Positions 26,647 through 36,136 of a DNA stretch of 64,000 bases are shown in pieces. A program made the position numbers and the translations under genes. The notes under the pieces were generated by a model, which searched no databases, was not told where the DNA came from, and was given only the letters and a program-made list of their open reading frames with translations. Source of the DNA: Balneolaceae bacterium (lineage in GTDB: Bacteria > Bacteroidota > Rhodothermia > Balneolales > Balneolaceae); the NCBI GenBank assembly GCA_009711805.1, contig VEMX01000019.1:1-64000 (forward strand). Direction: 5' to 3'. Every line of letters starts with the position of its first letter. The stretch's first letter is position 1.

Positions 26647-27792
26647 ATGGCTGATTTTTCCTTTAAAGACACGATTTCTATCACCTGTCCTAAACGTATT
26701 ACTCCCTATTTAAAGGAGGAATTACAAGCCCTGGGTTTCCCAATCCAGAAAGAGCGGTTGGCAGGTATTGAAACCCGGGGTTCACTAAATGACTGTATGT
26801 TATTGAATCTCTCTCTCAGAACAGCCCATCGTGTTCATTTTCAGCTTAAAAAATTTAGTGCCCGCAACGCCGATGAGCTCCATGAAAAATTGATGGGGAT
26901 TCCATGGGAAGAGTATATCGACCGCCACGGTTATGTGAGTGTAACCTCTTTTATCAAGAACAAAACCATAACCAATACTCAGTTTGCCAACCTTAAAGTA
27001 AAAGACGCTATCGTTGACCGTATTCGCAAAAAAACCGGGAGCCGGCCTGATTCGGGTCCCAACCTAAATAAGACGGTTGTTTTCCTTTTCTGGAAAAACA
27101 ACGACGCCCAAATCTATCTTGATACTTCCGGTGAGTCAATTTCTAGGAGAGGCTACCGTACCCAGAGCCATACTGCCCCTATGCAGGAGACACTGGCGGC
27201 TTCGATGGTTTTGGCCAGTAAATGGGAAGCCGGGCAACATTTTATAAATCCCATGTGCGGAAGTGGCACCATTGCCATTGAGGCAGCTCTTCAGGCACTG
27301 AACAAAGCTCCTGGTCTCTTACGTCCTAATTATGGCATAAAGCATATACTTGGCTTTGATGAAGAACGTTGGAACGATTTACGGCAAGAACTAAAGAATA
27401 AAGCCTCTAAAGAGTTTGAAGGAAAAATCATTGCCTCCGATTATGATACCAGAGCAATAAAAGCGGCCCGAAAAAATGCTCGTACCGCTGGAGTAGATCA
27501 TTTGATTGAAATCAAACAATGTGATTTCAAAGACACTCAAGTTCCTGCTGACGGTAACGGTGTTTTGATGCTCAATCCTCCCTATGGAGATCGTATTGGA
27601 GATGAAAAGGACCTGGAAGAAACTTATAAAGCCATTGGAGATTTCTTTAAGCAGGAATGCACCGGATACTGGGGGTATGTTTTTACGGGGAATTTTGAAC
27701 TGGCCAAACGCATTGGCCTGAGAACCAATCAACGTATTAAGTTTTACAATTCCACCATTGACGCACGATTACTTGAATATGAACTCTATTGA
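26647..27792 (+). CDS. THUMP-domain class I SAM-dependent RNA methyltransferase (RlmL N-domain/YpsC-like)
   Basis: This 381-residue protein has an N-terminal ferredoxin-like/THUMP region (about 1-160) and a methyltransferase domain. The SAM pocket is indicated by FINPMCGSGTIAIEAAL (about residue 203). The catalytic NPPY motif, with LNPPYGDRIGD, lies near residue 310. Relatives methylate guanine N2 in 23S rRNA (the RlmL N-terminal half and B. subtilis YpsC type), so rRNA is the probable substrate, by family inference. The start ATG begins a short leader before the THUMP domain. The gene is alone; a long repeat-bearing gap follows. Confidence 0.92.
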   Translation: MADFSFKDTISITCPKRITPYLKEELQALGFPIQKERLAGIETRGSLNDCMLLNLSLRTAHRVHFQLKKFSARNADELHEKLMGIPWEEYIDRHGYVSVTSFIKNKTITNTQFANLKVKDAIVDRIRKKTGSRPDSGPNLNKTVVFLFWKNNDAQIYLDTSGESISRRGYRTQSHTAPMQETLAASMVLASKWEAGQHFINPMCGSGTIAIEAALQALNKAPGLLRPNYGIKHILGFDEERWNDLRQELKNKASKEFEGKIIASDYDTRAIKAARKNARTAGVDHLIEIKQCDFKDTQVPADGNGVLMLNPPYGDRIGDEKDLEETYKAIGDFFKQECTGYWGYVFTGNFELAKRIGLRTNQRIKFYNSTIDARLLEYELY

Positions 27793-28548
27793 TTAAATGT
27801 CATTAGTATAGTTCAATTAAGAATTATTCAATTAGGAATGGGGAGTACTCAGTGACAACCTTTCACTTCTGCCTTTTCCAGGTTGGGTGCTAGTGTTTTA
27901 TTCAAATACAAATGACAAAAAAGACCCGCCAGGAGTTAAAGAGAGGCTCGATTGGTTGATTTGGGATTGAGTGATGAAACAGGAATCCCGTAGGGGCGCA
28001 TCGCATGCGCCTGAGGTGAAGTTCAATTCTCATTATCGGCGTTTCTGGTCTTCACCAACGCCAACCCTGTCATTCAGGGTACTCCTGATGAATTTTCTTA
28101 TGATCTGCACCTACACGGTATATCAACATCTATTCTCAAAATACCCATAGCCCAACCTTCTGTCGTAGACACTCCTCTGGAGGAAAGAAAGTATCGATTT
28201 TTACCATCATCGGGGCGAAGGTTTGTCCTTACCGGTTTCCGTATCCCCGGATTGCATCCGGGGCTCTTTGCTTTCGTCCCTTCAGGACTGAGATAAATGG
28301 AGCCCCTCAATCACTAAGCTACTGCCCCAAGGCTGTCATCCCGAATGCCCCATAAAAGCTCTAGGTATCAATAGTAACACGGAGGGATCTCAAATGCTGA
28401 ACTACCTGCCATGTTGTTTATTTGAGACCCTTCGCGATCCTACTCCACCCCTTCATCCAGTAATTTCACGCTCAGGGTGACAGCTTTGGGTGATAGTTCA
28501 GTCGATATTAATAGGATGAAAAAACGGGCTAACCGAATGGTATAAAAG
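27793..28548. repeat. Long intergenic region with dispersed-repeat remnants, no gene seen
   Basis: About 755 bp without a convincing ORF. It holds a perfect palindrome, GGCGCAT-CGC-ATGCGCC at 27995-28011. It also holds an inverted pair around GGGATCTCAAATG and ATTTGAGACCC (about 28384-28430), leading into CACGCTCAGGGTGACAG. These are the kind of REP-like sequences that many genomes carry in multiple copies. Short ORFs on both strands look like noise. Confidence 0.5.
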
Positions 28549-30324
28549 CTATTCTGCCGCAACCTGATCTTTGTACTGCAATTCATACAGTTTCTTATAG
28601 ATGCCCTTGTCCTGAAGAATAAGTTCATGGTGAGTCCCTGACTCACGAATTTCTCCTTTATGCATTACAAGAATAGTATCGGCATGCTGTATAGTGGAAA
28701 GCCGGTGTGCAACTACTATAGAGGTTCGTCCCTCCATCATAACCGTACTGGCTTCATTCACCAGGGCTTCTGTCTCGGAATCTACACTGGAGGTAGCTTC
28801 ATCCAGGATTAGAATTTCAGGATTGTACACCAGTGCCCGAACAAAACAGATCAGCTGCCGCTGCCCCATCGATAATGAAGCTCCTCTTTCCTTTAGCACA
28901 AAATCGTAGCCGCCCGGCAGTTTATCAATAAATCGATAGGCTTCTACTTTGTGAGCCGCCTTTATCACCTCTTCCCTGCTTATATCGGGATGCCCCAGTG
29001 TTACATTCTCGAGTATACTACCTGAAAACAGGGCATTGTCCTGCAGTACCAACCCAAAGTGTGAACGGAGTTCATCCAGTGTCAAATCCCTGATGTCAAT
29101 CCCATCCAGTTTTATGCTTCCTTTATCAATATCATAAAACCGAAACAGCAAATTGATAATCGTGGTTTTACCTGCCCCGGTAGCACCAACAATTGCGATA
29201 TCCTCTCCAGGTTCTGCGATAAATGAAACATCCTTGAGTACATAATCTTCCCCTTCATTGTACTTAAACCATACATTCTCGAATTCAATCTTCCCACGGG
29301 GATATTCTATTGATTTGGGATTACTTGTCTGTACAACCCGGGTATCGGTATCCAGTACATTAAAGATGCGTTCGGAAGAAGCCAGGGCAGACTGCAAAGT
29401 GTTAAATTTTTCTGAAAGCCCGCGGATGGGTTGAAAAAACTGCCGGGCATATTGTATAAAGGCCAATAACACCCCAAAAGATACTCCACCCATCAAAGCT
29501 CGTCCTCCCCCATACCAAACAATCAGAGCCATGGCAAGGCTGGCTGTTATTTCTACAAAGGGCCAAAAAATGGCAAAGTAAAATATAGTTTCAACATACG
29601 CTTCCCGGTGACCAGCGTTTATTTTTTTGAATTTTTCCATTTGTGTCTCTTCCCGGTTAAAGAGCTGAACTACATCCATCCCGTTAATATGCTCCTGCAC
29701 AAATGAATTTACTTTAGAGATTTGATCTCTCACTTTAAGGAATGATACCCGTACTTTTGCCTTAAACCAGAAGGTAGCATAGAAAAGTAAGGGAAGTACC
29801 GCAATGGTAACCAGGCTCAACTCCCAACTCATGCTAAACATGAAGTAGAGAATAAATATAATCCTGAACATATCTCCTATAATGGCTACCACTCCGTTTG
29901 AAAGAAGTTCACTCAGAGCTTCAATATCACTGGTAGTCCGGGTTATAAGCCGGCCTATAGGATTTTTATCGAAGTATTGAACATTGAGCGACTGTATTTT
30001 TTTAAATACAGCATTCCGGAGGGAATACAGAGAATTTTGGCCAAACCAGCGGGTTATATATGTATTAAAAACCAACAAAATAAACTCTCCCACTAAAGCT
30101 GCCGACAACAGCCCTATAATCCACCACAGCCCGCCAAAATCATCTTTAGCGATATAATCATCTACGGCAAGTTGCGTTAGTTTGGGGCGAATGGTTCCCA
30201 GGTATGAGGCTGAAAGTGTTAATACAATGGCCAGCAGAACCCAGTAACGATATGGTTTAATGAAAAAATAAAGCCGCCGGAGGAGAGTCCTGTCGACGGC
30301 TTTTGAATGTTTGTCTTTACTCAC
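28549..30324 (-). CDS. ABC exporter half-transporter, heterodimer partner with catalytic ATPase residues
   Basis: This 591-residue exporter has six membrane helices (about residues 20-310) and an ATPase domain. The ATPase has Walker A GATGAGKTT, Q-loop LQDNALF, Walker B ILILDEATSS with the catalytic Glu, and H-loop VAHRLSTI. Its ABC signature is LSMGQ rather than LSGGQ. The partner gene at 31658 shows the complementary defect (Asp for the catalytic Glu, normal LSGGQ). This fits heterodimeric exporters of the TM287/288 and BmrCD kind, with one degenerate ATP site. The substrate (lipid or drug) is unknown. It is last in a four-gene minus-strand series, 12 bp after the RNase Z-like gene. Confidence 0.93.
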   Translation of the reverse strand: MSKDKHSKAVDRTLLRRLYFFIKPYRYWVLLAIVLTLSASYLGTIRPKLTQLAVDDYIAKDDFGGLWWIIGLLSAALVGEFILLVFNTYITRWFGQNSLYSLRNAVFKKIQSLNVQYFDKNPIGRLITRTTSDIEALSELLSNGVVAIIGDMFRIIFILYFMFSMSWELSLVTIAVLPLLFYATFWFKAKVRVSFLKVRDQISKVNSFVQEHINGMDVVQLFNREETQMEKFKKINAGHREAYVETIFYFAIFWPFVEITASLAMALIVWYGGGRALMGGVSFGVLLAFIQYARQFFQPIRGLSEKFNTLQSALASSERIFNVLDTDTRVVQTSNPKSIEYPRGKIEFENVWFKYNEGEDYVLKDVSFIAEPGEDIAIVGATGAGKTTIINLLFRFYDIDKGSIKLDGIDIRDLTLDELRSHFGLVLQDNALFSGSILENVTLGHPDISREEVIKAAHKVEAYRFIDKLPGGYDFVLKERGASLSMGQRQLICFVRALVYNPEILILDEATSSVDSETEALVNEASTVMMEGRTSIVVAHRLSTIQHADTILVMHKGEIRESGTHHELILQDKGIYKKLYELQYKDQVAAE

Positions 30325-30335
30325 AAATAGTATTT

Positions 30336-31613
30336 TTAAAACCTGTCAAAATCATCATAAGAAGACCTTGGTGTAATCTTTTTATGAGAATCAGAATCAG
30401 ATTTGTCGCTTTTTTTATCTTCTATGTTAGGACTATAGGTATTGCTACCGTAGGTCTTTTTATATTTCTTCTTCTTATTATCATCGCTTCTATAACTTCG
30501 GCTGCTTCTGGATCGTTTTGATCTTCTGCTCTTTCCGCCGGAATCACGACTTTTTCGGGAGCGGTATTTCTTTTTCCCGCCGCTGTGCCCTTTTCGGCGA
30601 TTACTGCTTCCTCTACTTTTACCATCCCCTTTTTTATTCAGTTCCTGAATCTCAACCTTAGGGCTTAAGATGCCTCTTTCGTGAGTGGGATCGGTAAAAA
30701 TAGGTCTCAATTCGTGTGCAAGCCATGCGGGATAAAACCCTTCTCTTGCTTCTTTGAGCAGAACATGTGCATTGGTGTACCGCGCTGAAAAGTGACCAAT
30801 AACCAACAATTTGGTTTGAGCTTCGGTAGCTACACGTGCCGCATCTGAAGTAGAGGAATGTCCTGTTTCATCAGCTTTGTCAGCAAGCTCTTTACCAAAG
30901 GTGGCTTCATGATATAGGATATTTGTATTCTGAGCCAGCTTCACTGAATTCGGGGAATATTTTGTATCTGTGATATAAGCAAAACTGTCGCCCGGGCGTG
31001 GATGCCCAACAATCTCATACGATTTTATGACAGTACCGTCATCCAGTGTTACATCTTCTCCGGCCTTCAGTTGTTTGTACTGATGGTCTTCAGAAATTCC
31101 CAATCGTTCGGCTTTATCAGCATCTACTTTTCCAGGTTTATCCTTTTCCTGGAATCGATATCCGATGCAAAACGAACTATGGTTTAACGGACGAGCATCT
31201 ACATAGTAATCATCGCCATCTACTACCCTTTCGTTTTCAAATCCTTCTTCTACTTCTACAAACTCGACTTCATAGACGAGATTGATGCCAGCAAAATCTA
31301 AATTCCACTCTACGTATTCCTGTAAGCCTTTTGGACCAACCAGTGTTAGCTTTTTGTCTCTGCGTTGAAGCTGTAAAGTTGATAATAAGCCTATTAGGCC
31401 TGAAAAATGATCTACATCAAAATGTGAAATAAATACACATTCAATTTTAGATCGTTTAATGCCGGCCTGTAGCATACGCATTTGAGCATTTTCTCCACAG
31501 TCAAAGAGAAAAACACTTCCTTCTCTCCAAAGTGCTACAGCTGGCAGATGCCTTACTGCAGTTGGTGTTGCTGAGGCTACTCCTAATGGTACTACAATCA
31601 TTTTATCACCCAT
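30336..31613 (-). CDS. rnz: RNase Z-like metallo-beta-lactamase protein with basic Ser/Arg-rich tail
   Basis: RNase Z trims the 3' trailer of tRNA precursors. Residues 1-300 have the fold: N-terminal strands, motif II at 64-69, the His in LNHSSFCIGYRF, the Asp in YITDTKYS, HEATF, GHSSTSDAA, and the closing HFSARY. Motif II reads H64-F-D66-V-D68-H69, where the family has HxHxDH; the second His is Asp. Residues about 315-425 are a low-complexity tail of Lys, Arg, Ser, Gly and Asp (KSRDSGGKSRRSKRSRSSRS), absent from the ~305-residue bacterial enzyme and probably RNA-binding or disordered. It lies between the two ABC half genes. The tRNA function is probable by family; the altered ligand makes activity less certain. 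Confidence 0.85.
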   Translation of the reverse strand: MGDKMIVVPLGVASATPTAVRHLPAVALWREGSVFLFDCGENAQMRMLQAGIKRSKIECVFISHFDVDHFSGLIGLLSTLQLQRRDKKLTLVGPKGLQEYVEWNLDFAGINLVYEVEFVEVEEGFENERVVDGDDYYVDARPLNHSSFCIGYRFQEKDKPGKVDADKAERLGISEDHQYKQLKAGEDVTLDDGTVIKSYEIVGHPRPGDSFAYITDTKYSPNSVKLAQNTNILYHEATFGKELADKADETGHSSTSDAARVATEAQTKLLVIGHFSARYTNAHVLLKEAREGFYPAWLAHELRPIFTDPTHERGILSPKVEIQELNKKGDGKSRGSSNRRKGHSGGKKKYRSRKSRDSGGKSRRSKRSRSSRSYRSDDNKKKKYKKTYGSNTYSPNIEDKKSDKSDSDSHKKITPRSSYDDFDRF

Positions 31614-31657
31614 TTATTTTTGGGGTTCCTTGCTTTCATACAATTTGCCCCTGTAAG

Positions 31658-33451
31658 TTATATTTCCGCCAATTCTTCTTCTAACATTTGTTTATTATAC
31701 ATGTCAAAATAGTGGCCTTTTCCCGCTAAAAGATTCTCGTGTGTTCCAGACTCCACAATTTGTCCTTCCTCTATGTAATAAATCATATCCGCGTCCTTTA
31801 TAGTAGATATTCGGTGGCTTATCATAATAGTTGTTCTGCCACTCAACTCGCTTCTAAGATGTTTAAGTATTGCGTCTTCAGTTTTAGTGTCTACCGCACT
31901 TAATGAATCATCGAAAATTAAAATCTTTGGATCTTTGATAAGAGCTCTTGCAATAGCTGTCCTTTGCTTTTGCCCTCCTGACAGGGTTATCCCTCTTTCT
32001 CCTAGCATGGTCTTAAATTTTTTCTCAAAATCCAAAATATTATCCTTTACCTGAGCCTTTTCAGCTGAATCTTCTATCATTTTTTGGGATGCACCCTGTA
32101 CACCAAACGCAATATTTTCGCCAATCGTATCTGAAAATAAAAATGTTTCTTGTGGTACAAAACCAATAGACTCTCTAATTTTTTCCAGCGACCAATCTTT
32201 TAAAGGAATGCCATCAAGCCTTATATTACCCTTAACAGGGTCAAAAAGACGGGGTATTAGCTGAACAAGACTGGTTTTTCCTGCACCGGTCCTTCCAACA
32301 ATGGCTACGTTTTCTCCTGGATGAATTTTTAAGTTAAGATTTTTTAATACCAATTCTTCTGTTTCAGGGTATTTAAACGATACATTCCTAAACTCAATTG
32401 CTCCTTCAACTTCTTTGGTTATGGGCTCTTCTTTATTCTCAATCTGAGCATCCAGATTTAATATTTCTGATATCCTCTCCCATGACGCCAGCGACCGTTG
32501 AAAACGATTGGTGGTATATCCCAAGGCAGCTACCGGCCAAATTAAATACGCTACATAAATCAAAAATTCGGCAATATTTCCAATTGTTAATGTCCCCGCG
32601 ATCACCATCTCTCCTCCTTTCCAAATTACAATAATGAGGGAGATTCCAATCAGGAAGTTTAAGCCCGGATGAAAAAGGGATTCAATCATATCCAACCTGA
32701 GTTTTTTTACCCGGTACGACTCACTCTCTTTTTCAAAACGATTTTGTTCATATTCAAGACGGTTAAATGCTTTTATCAATCGTATGCTCGAAAATGTTTC
32801 TTTAGCTCTGCCGGCCAGCACTGAGTATTGTTCCTGAATAATAGTTGAATGCCGATGAATGAAACCGGTAATCCAGTAGGCAAAAAATGAAATTAGAGGT
32901 AATGGAAGCAGAGCCCACAATGTCAGTTCAGTATTAACAAGAAACATCATCGTTAATACAAATCCAGCTCTTGTAATTGTATTAATACTGTACATGATTA
33001 CCGGACCATAGTATTCCCTCACTTTGTTTACATCTTCTGTTGCCCGTACATAAACTTCTCCGGATGAATATCTTGAGTAAAAGCTTTGTGGGAGTTTCAT
33101 CAGCTTGTTAACGATATCATTACGGATATCAAACTCAACTTTTCTGGACGTTACAATAAGTGTTTGACGGGTGGCAAAAAGCAATACCCCGTACATAAAA
33201 ACAGTCCCTATCAAAATGAGGGAGTTCCAACCAAGCACCTCTGCTGCTTCGGTGGTAAACAATGTCTCTAAAATACGGTCAGGAACCTGGTAATTGTTTT
33301 CTGATAGCTGTTCTACCCTATCCATGGTCTGCCTGATAAGAACAGGAATCCAAACAAGGAAAAAATTTGCTCCAGTCAGAAAAATGGCACCAAGTACCAT
33401 GGTACCTTTATACTTTTTCAGGTAGTGATTTAGTTCTTTTAGTGCACTCAA
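31658..33451 (-). CDS. ABC exporter half-transporter, heterodimer partner with degenerate Walker B
   Basis: This 597-residue exporter has six membrane helices (about 15-320) then an ATPase domain. Walker A is GRTGAGKTS, the Q-loop is PQETFLF, the signature is the consensus LSGGQ, and the H-loop is ISHRISTI. Walker B ends ILIFDDSLSA, so Asp replaces the catalytic Glu. Together with the LSMGQ signature of the partner at 28549, the two make one active and one degenerate ATP site, as in known heterodimers. The RNase Z-like gene sits between them, 44 bp downstream of this gene. The substrate is unknown. It is preceded by a renalase-like gene on the same strand, 39 bp away. Confidence 0.93.
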   Translation of the reverse strand: MSALKELNHYLKKYKGTMVLGAIFLTGANFFLVWIPVLIRQTMDRVEQLSENNYQVPDRILETLFTTEAAEVLGWNSLILIGTVFMYGVLLFATRQTLIVTSRKVEFDIRNDIVNKLMKLPQSFYSRYSSGEVYVRATEDVNKVREYYGPVIMYSINTITRAGFVLTMMFLVNTELTLWALLPLPLISFFAYWITGFIHRHSTIIQEQYSVLAGRAKETFSSIRLIKAFNRLEYEQNRFEKESESYRVKKLRLDMIESLFHPGLNFLIGISLIIVIWKGGEMVIAGTLTIGNIAEFLIYVAYLIWPVAALGYTTNRFQRSLASWERISEILNLDAQIENKEEPITKEVEGAIEFRNVSFKYPETEELVLKNLNLKIHPGENVAIVGRTGAGKTSLVQLIPRLFDPVKGNIRLDGIPLKDWSLEKIRESIGFVPQETFLFSDTIGENIAFGVQGASQKMIEDSAEKAQVKDNILDFEKKFKTMLGERGITLSGGQKQRTAIARALIKDPKILIFDDSLSAVDTKTEDAILKHLRSELSGRTTIMISHRISTIKDADMIYYIEEGQIVESGTHENLLAGKGHYFDMYNKQMLEEELAEI

Positions 33452-33490
33452 GATGAATTACGATCGTACAATATGTTCATATTCAGCTTT

Positions 33491-34522
33491 TTATACCGGA
33501 TACTTTTTGCACCAGTGCTTACCAAGTTTAAGTCCAGATAGATAAGCAGATTCAATGGTGTTTCCGTTCAGATAATCTCCAACAAGTGCAAGCGGCGTAT
33601 CTTTACCTTCAATTTCCATAAAATCGTGGTTAAGCGGATTTTCAGACTGACTGTATTTCCATAATTGAATTTGTTTCCATTCAGGAAGAGCCGCCCAGCC
33701 TCCTATCATTTCACCCAGTCGGTCAGTAACTATCTCCGATATCTCCTCTTTATTATCAGTGGCATGCTTACCAGCAAATTCTCCCGTAGTTTGAATTACC
33801 AACGCATTCCCTGATTCCTGCTTTCTTTTGGTAGATTCATTGGATACCCATTCTATTATATCGTCTTCACATTTCAAGGCATTCCAATCGGGTAAGTCTG
33901 TATTGCCATAGCCAGCCAGCACTGCAAATTGAGGTTTATATATTACTTCGTCAATCTCTTTTACAAGATTTAGCGTTTCTATCTCATCTATAGTGGTATT
34001 CAATAAACCATACGCCTGCCGGCTGGGTGTGGCAATGATTAAAGCATCAACTCCTTCTGTACGGGACGATGAAAAATTAATCATCCATGTTCTCTTTTTT
34101 GCACTATGCTCACCAATATGAGTGAAACCACCTACATTTGTTCCCGTTCTCACATCAAGCATTCTCCCTAAGTGTTTACCAACGGCATTCATCCCCTCCG
34201 GAGCTATAAAGTAAGGACATTCGGGGTGGTAAAGACTTATTTCTCCGTTTGTATTTCTGTAGGCAAACTCCCCTTCCCATTTTTGCAATATATTGTGCAC
34301 CTGAAGTTCTTCAAGAAAAGACTTAAACCAAGAACTTTCTGCTGACAGGTATGTCAAACCATGGTCCATCCTTATTTGGTTCTGCTCTCCTGCGTATCTA
34401 CAGGCCATTCTGCCGCCAATGTCTGTACTTTTTTCATATACAATAACTTCGTGCCCTGCTTTGGCTAATTCCCTTCCTGCTGCCAAACCTGCTATTCCTG
34501 CTCCGATTACTCCAATTTTCAT
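33491..34522 (-). CDS. Renalase-like FAD/NAD(P)-dependent amine oxidase-fold protein
   Basis: This 343-residue flavoprotein starts MKIGVIGAGIAGLAAGRELAK, the dinucleotide-binding motif, followed by VIVYEKSTDIGGRMACR, the pattern of renalase-type oxidases. The C terminus has ALVGDYLNGNTIESAYLSGL, where GD is the second FAD-contact motif. Bacterial renalases oxidise isomers of NAD(P)H; whether this protein does so cannot be shown from sequence. It is cytosolic. The upstream AtuA gene ends 22 bp away and the ABC gene follows, so the four are likely cotranscribed. Confidence 0.88.
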   Translation of the reverse strand: MKIGVIGAGIAGLAAGRELAKAGHEVIVYEKSTDIGGRMACRYAGEQNQIRMDHGLTYLSAESSWFKSFLEELQVHNILQKWEGEFAYRNTNGEISLYHPECPYFIAPEGMNAVGKHLGRMLDVRTGTNVGGFTHIGEHSAKKRTWMINFSSSRTEGVDALIIATPSRQAYGLLNTTIDEIETLNLVKEIDEVIYKPQFAVLAGYGNTDLPDWNALKCEDDIIEWVSNESTKRKQESGNALVIQTTGEFAGKHATDNKEEISEIVTDRLGEMIGGWAALPEWKQIQLWKYSQSENPLNHDFMEIEGKDTPLALVGDYLNGNTIESAYLSGLKLGKHWCKKYPV

Positions 34523-34544
34523 CTGTACGCTAAACCTTATTTAA

Positions 34545-35918
34545 TTAGTTAATTTCAAAAATTGTTACTCTTGGCGAAACTGCTTTTTTATCTAATAAGG
34601 CCGGCCAGTAAGCTACTACTTCGCTGGCTTTTGGCCTTCCCCCTGCAAAACCAGTAACCCCGCTGGGTCCTGTCAATATCAGAGGGGCCATTTCCTGTCC
34701 AAATCTGTTTAAGTCTTCTTTTGCTTTACCGGATACCGAAATCCGCATTTGAATCTCATCATATTCGGTATTCAGAGCATCTTCATCCACTGGTTTTTCG
34801 GAATTACCGTTAAAGCCAATATACTCCTTGTTAAACTCCTCGAAGGATAAGCCCAACGCTTTTGCTCTTTGTTCAAGAATGTCTGCTCCTTTTATGGCCT
34901 TCTTAAGTGCACCGGGCCAGCTGTATACCAGGGTAGAAGATAGTTTATACCCATCTTTATAACTTGCCGAAATCTTGTAGGTAGGCGTTTCTGGTTTACC
35001 TGTTATTCCTGAAACTTTTACCCGATTGGAAGTACCTGTTTCTTCTACCTGAACGGAAGTAAAATCAGCAATTACATCAGGAGTTATATACTCGGAAGGG
35101 TCCCCTATCTCGTATAAGAGCTGTTCCTTAACGGTCATCGCATTAACCAATCCGCCTGTATTTTCATGTTTGGTTACATAAAAATCTCCACCTGGATAAG
35201 CCTCAATGATTGGGAAACCAATATCCGTAAAATCTTCTACTTGTTCCCAATCGGTAAAATTACCTCCTGAGACCTGAGCACCACACTCAATGATATGTCC
35301 GGCAATAGTACCTGTAGCCATTTTATCATAATCATCGTAATCCCATCCAAACTCATAGATCATGGGGGCAAGTGTCAGGCCGGTGTCTGTAACCCGCCCT
35401 GTAATTATTACATCGGCCCCTTCTTCCAAAGCCTGTACGACCGCCCGGCATCCGAAATAAACATTAGCGCTCAATAGCTCATCTTTTACCGTGCTAATGG
35501 GGTCTCCGTTGTCCATATTAGCCAGTTCGTACCCATCAGCAATAAGCTGATCAATATTGGGGAGTATATCATCTCCATTCACAACAGCTACCTTAAGGTC
35601 TGTGTATCCTTTCTCGAGAGCTGTTTTCAGGATTTGATCTTTACAGGCCATTGGGTTTACCCCACCTGCATTGCTGATAACTTTAATTCCTTTTTCAGAA
35701 ATATCAGGCAATACTTCTGATACTACTTGCACAAAATCTCGTGCGTAGCCGTACTCAGGATTTCTCATGCGTTGTTTTTGCATAATGGACATCGTTACCT
35801 CGGCCAGGTAGTCCATAACGAGATAATCAATGGGCCCTTTTCTCACCTGATTGATGGGGGCATTTGGCAAGTCCCCCCAAAAGCCCTGTCCCGATGCGAT
35901 TCGAATAAAATCTTTCAT
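34545..35918 (-). CDS. AtuA-family (DUF1446) protein
   Basis: This 457-residue protein belongs to the acyclic-terpene-utilisation AtuA family. The start MKDFIRIASGQGFWGDLPNAP is the conserved N terminus. Further family signs are the VVNGDDILP segment, the DVIITGRVTDTGLTLAP block and the ending ITGPSG region. I place the start at 35918 rather than at an in-frame Met at 36038, because the extra 40 residues run through a terminator hairpin (35988-36023) and do not match the family. AtuA members accompany acyl-CoA carboxylase genes in terpene or fatty-acid pathways, yet no such gene is here. Its catalytic role is undefined. It overlaps no neighbour; the renalase gene follows by 22 bp. Confidence 0.88.
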   Translation of the reverse strand: MKDFIRIASGQGFWGDLPNAPINQVRKGPIDYLVMDYLAEVTMSIMQKQRMRNPEYGYARDFVQVVSEVLPDISEKGIKVISNAGGVNPMACKDQILKTALEKGYTDLKVAVVNGDDILPNIDQLIADGYELANMDNGDPISTVKDELLSANVYFGCRAVVQALEEGADVIITGRVTDTGLTLAPMIYEFGWDYDDYDKMATGTIAGHIIECGAQVSGGNFTDWEQVEDFTDIGFPIIEAYPGGDFYVTKHENTGGLVNAMTVKEQLLYEIGDPSEYITPDVIADFTSVQVEETGTSNRVKVSGITGKPETPTYKISASYKDGYKLSSTLVYSWPGALKKAIKGADILEQRAKALGLSFEEFNKEYIGFNGNSEKPVDEDALNTEYDEIQMRISVSGKAKEDLNRFGQEMAPLILTGPSGVTGFAGGRPKASEVVAYWPALLDKKAVSPRVTIFEIN

Positions 35919-35987
35919 ATAGGTTAAACCCTTTAAATGCTTACAGAATTCGGGCTGAATATCGGGATATTCTGACTGCATTGAAAT

Positions 35988-36023
35988 AAAAAACCCTGCC
36001 TTTTTCAAAAGACAGGGTTTTAA
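35988..36023 (-). terminator. Intrinsic terminator after the NarL-type regulator
   Basis: On the minus strand the stem AAAACCCTG / CAGGGTTTT is followed by a T-rich tail. It lies about 115 bp beyond the response-regulator stop and before the AtuA start. It marks the end of that transcript and supports the shorter AtuA start. Confidence 0.75.
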
Positions 36024-36088
36024 GTTTAGGTTAGCCAAGTCTTGGAAGGACTTAAACTGCTATAATGTAAAGCAGATTTACTTGTTAT

Positions 36089-36110
36089 GAACCACATAAG
36101 GATGTGGTTC
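36089..36110. promoter_or_regulatory. Perfect 9-bp hairpin of unknown role
   Basis: GAACCACAT at 36089-36097 pairs with ATGTGGTTC at 36102-36110 around a 4-base loop. It lies just past the end of the response-regulator gene, with no T-run. It may be an RNA end-stabilising structure or a protein site. Confidence 0.45.
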
Positions 36111-36136
36111 TTACCTTCCGGCAGGGCTAAAAAAGA

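Noticed and set aside
35919-36038. Upstream extension of the AtuA protein by 40 residues
   Set aside because: It runs through a terminator hairpin and does not match the conserved family start at MKDFIRIASG.
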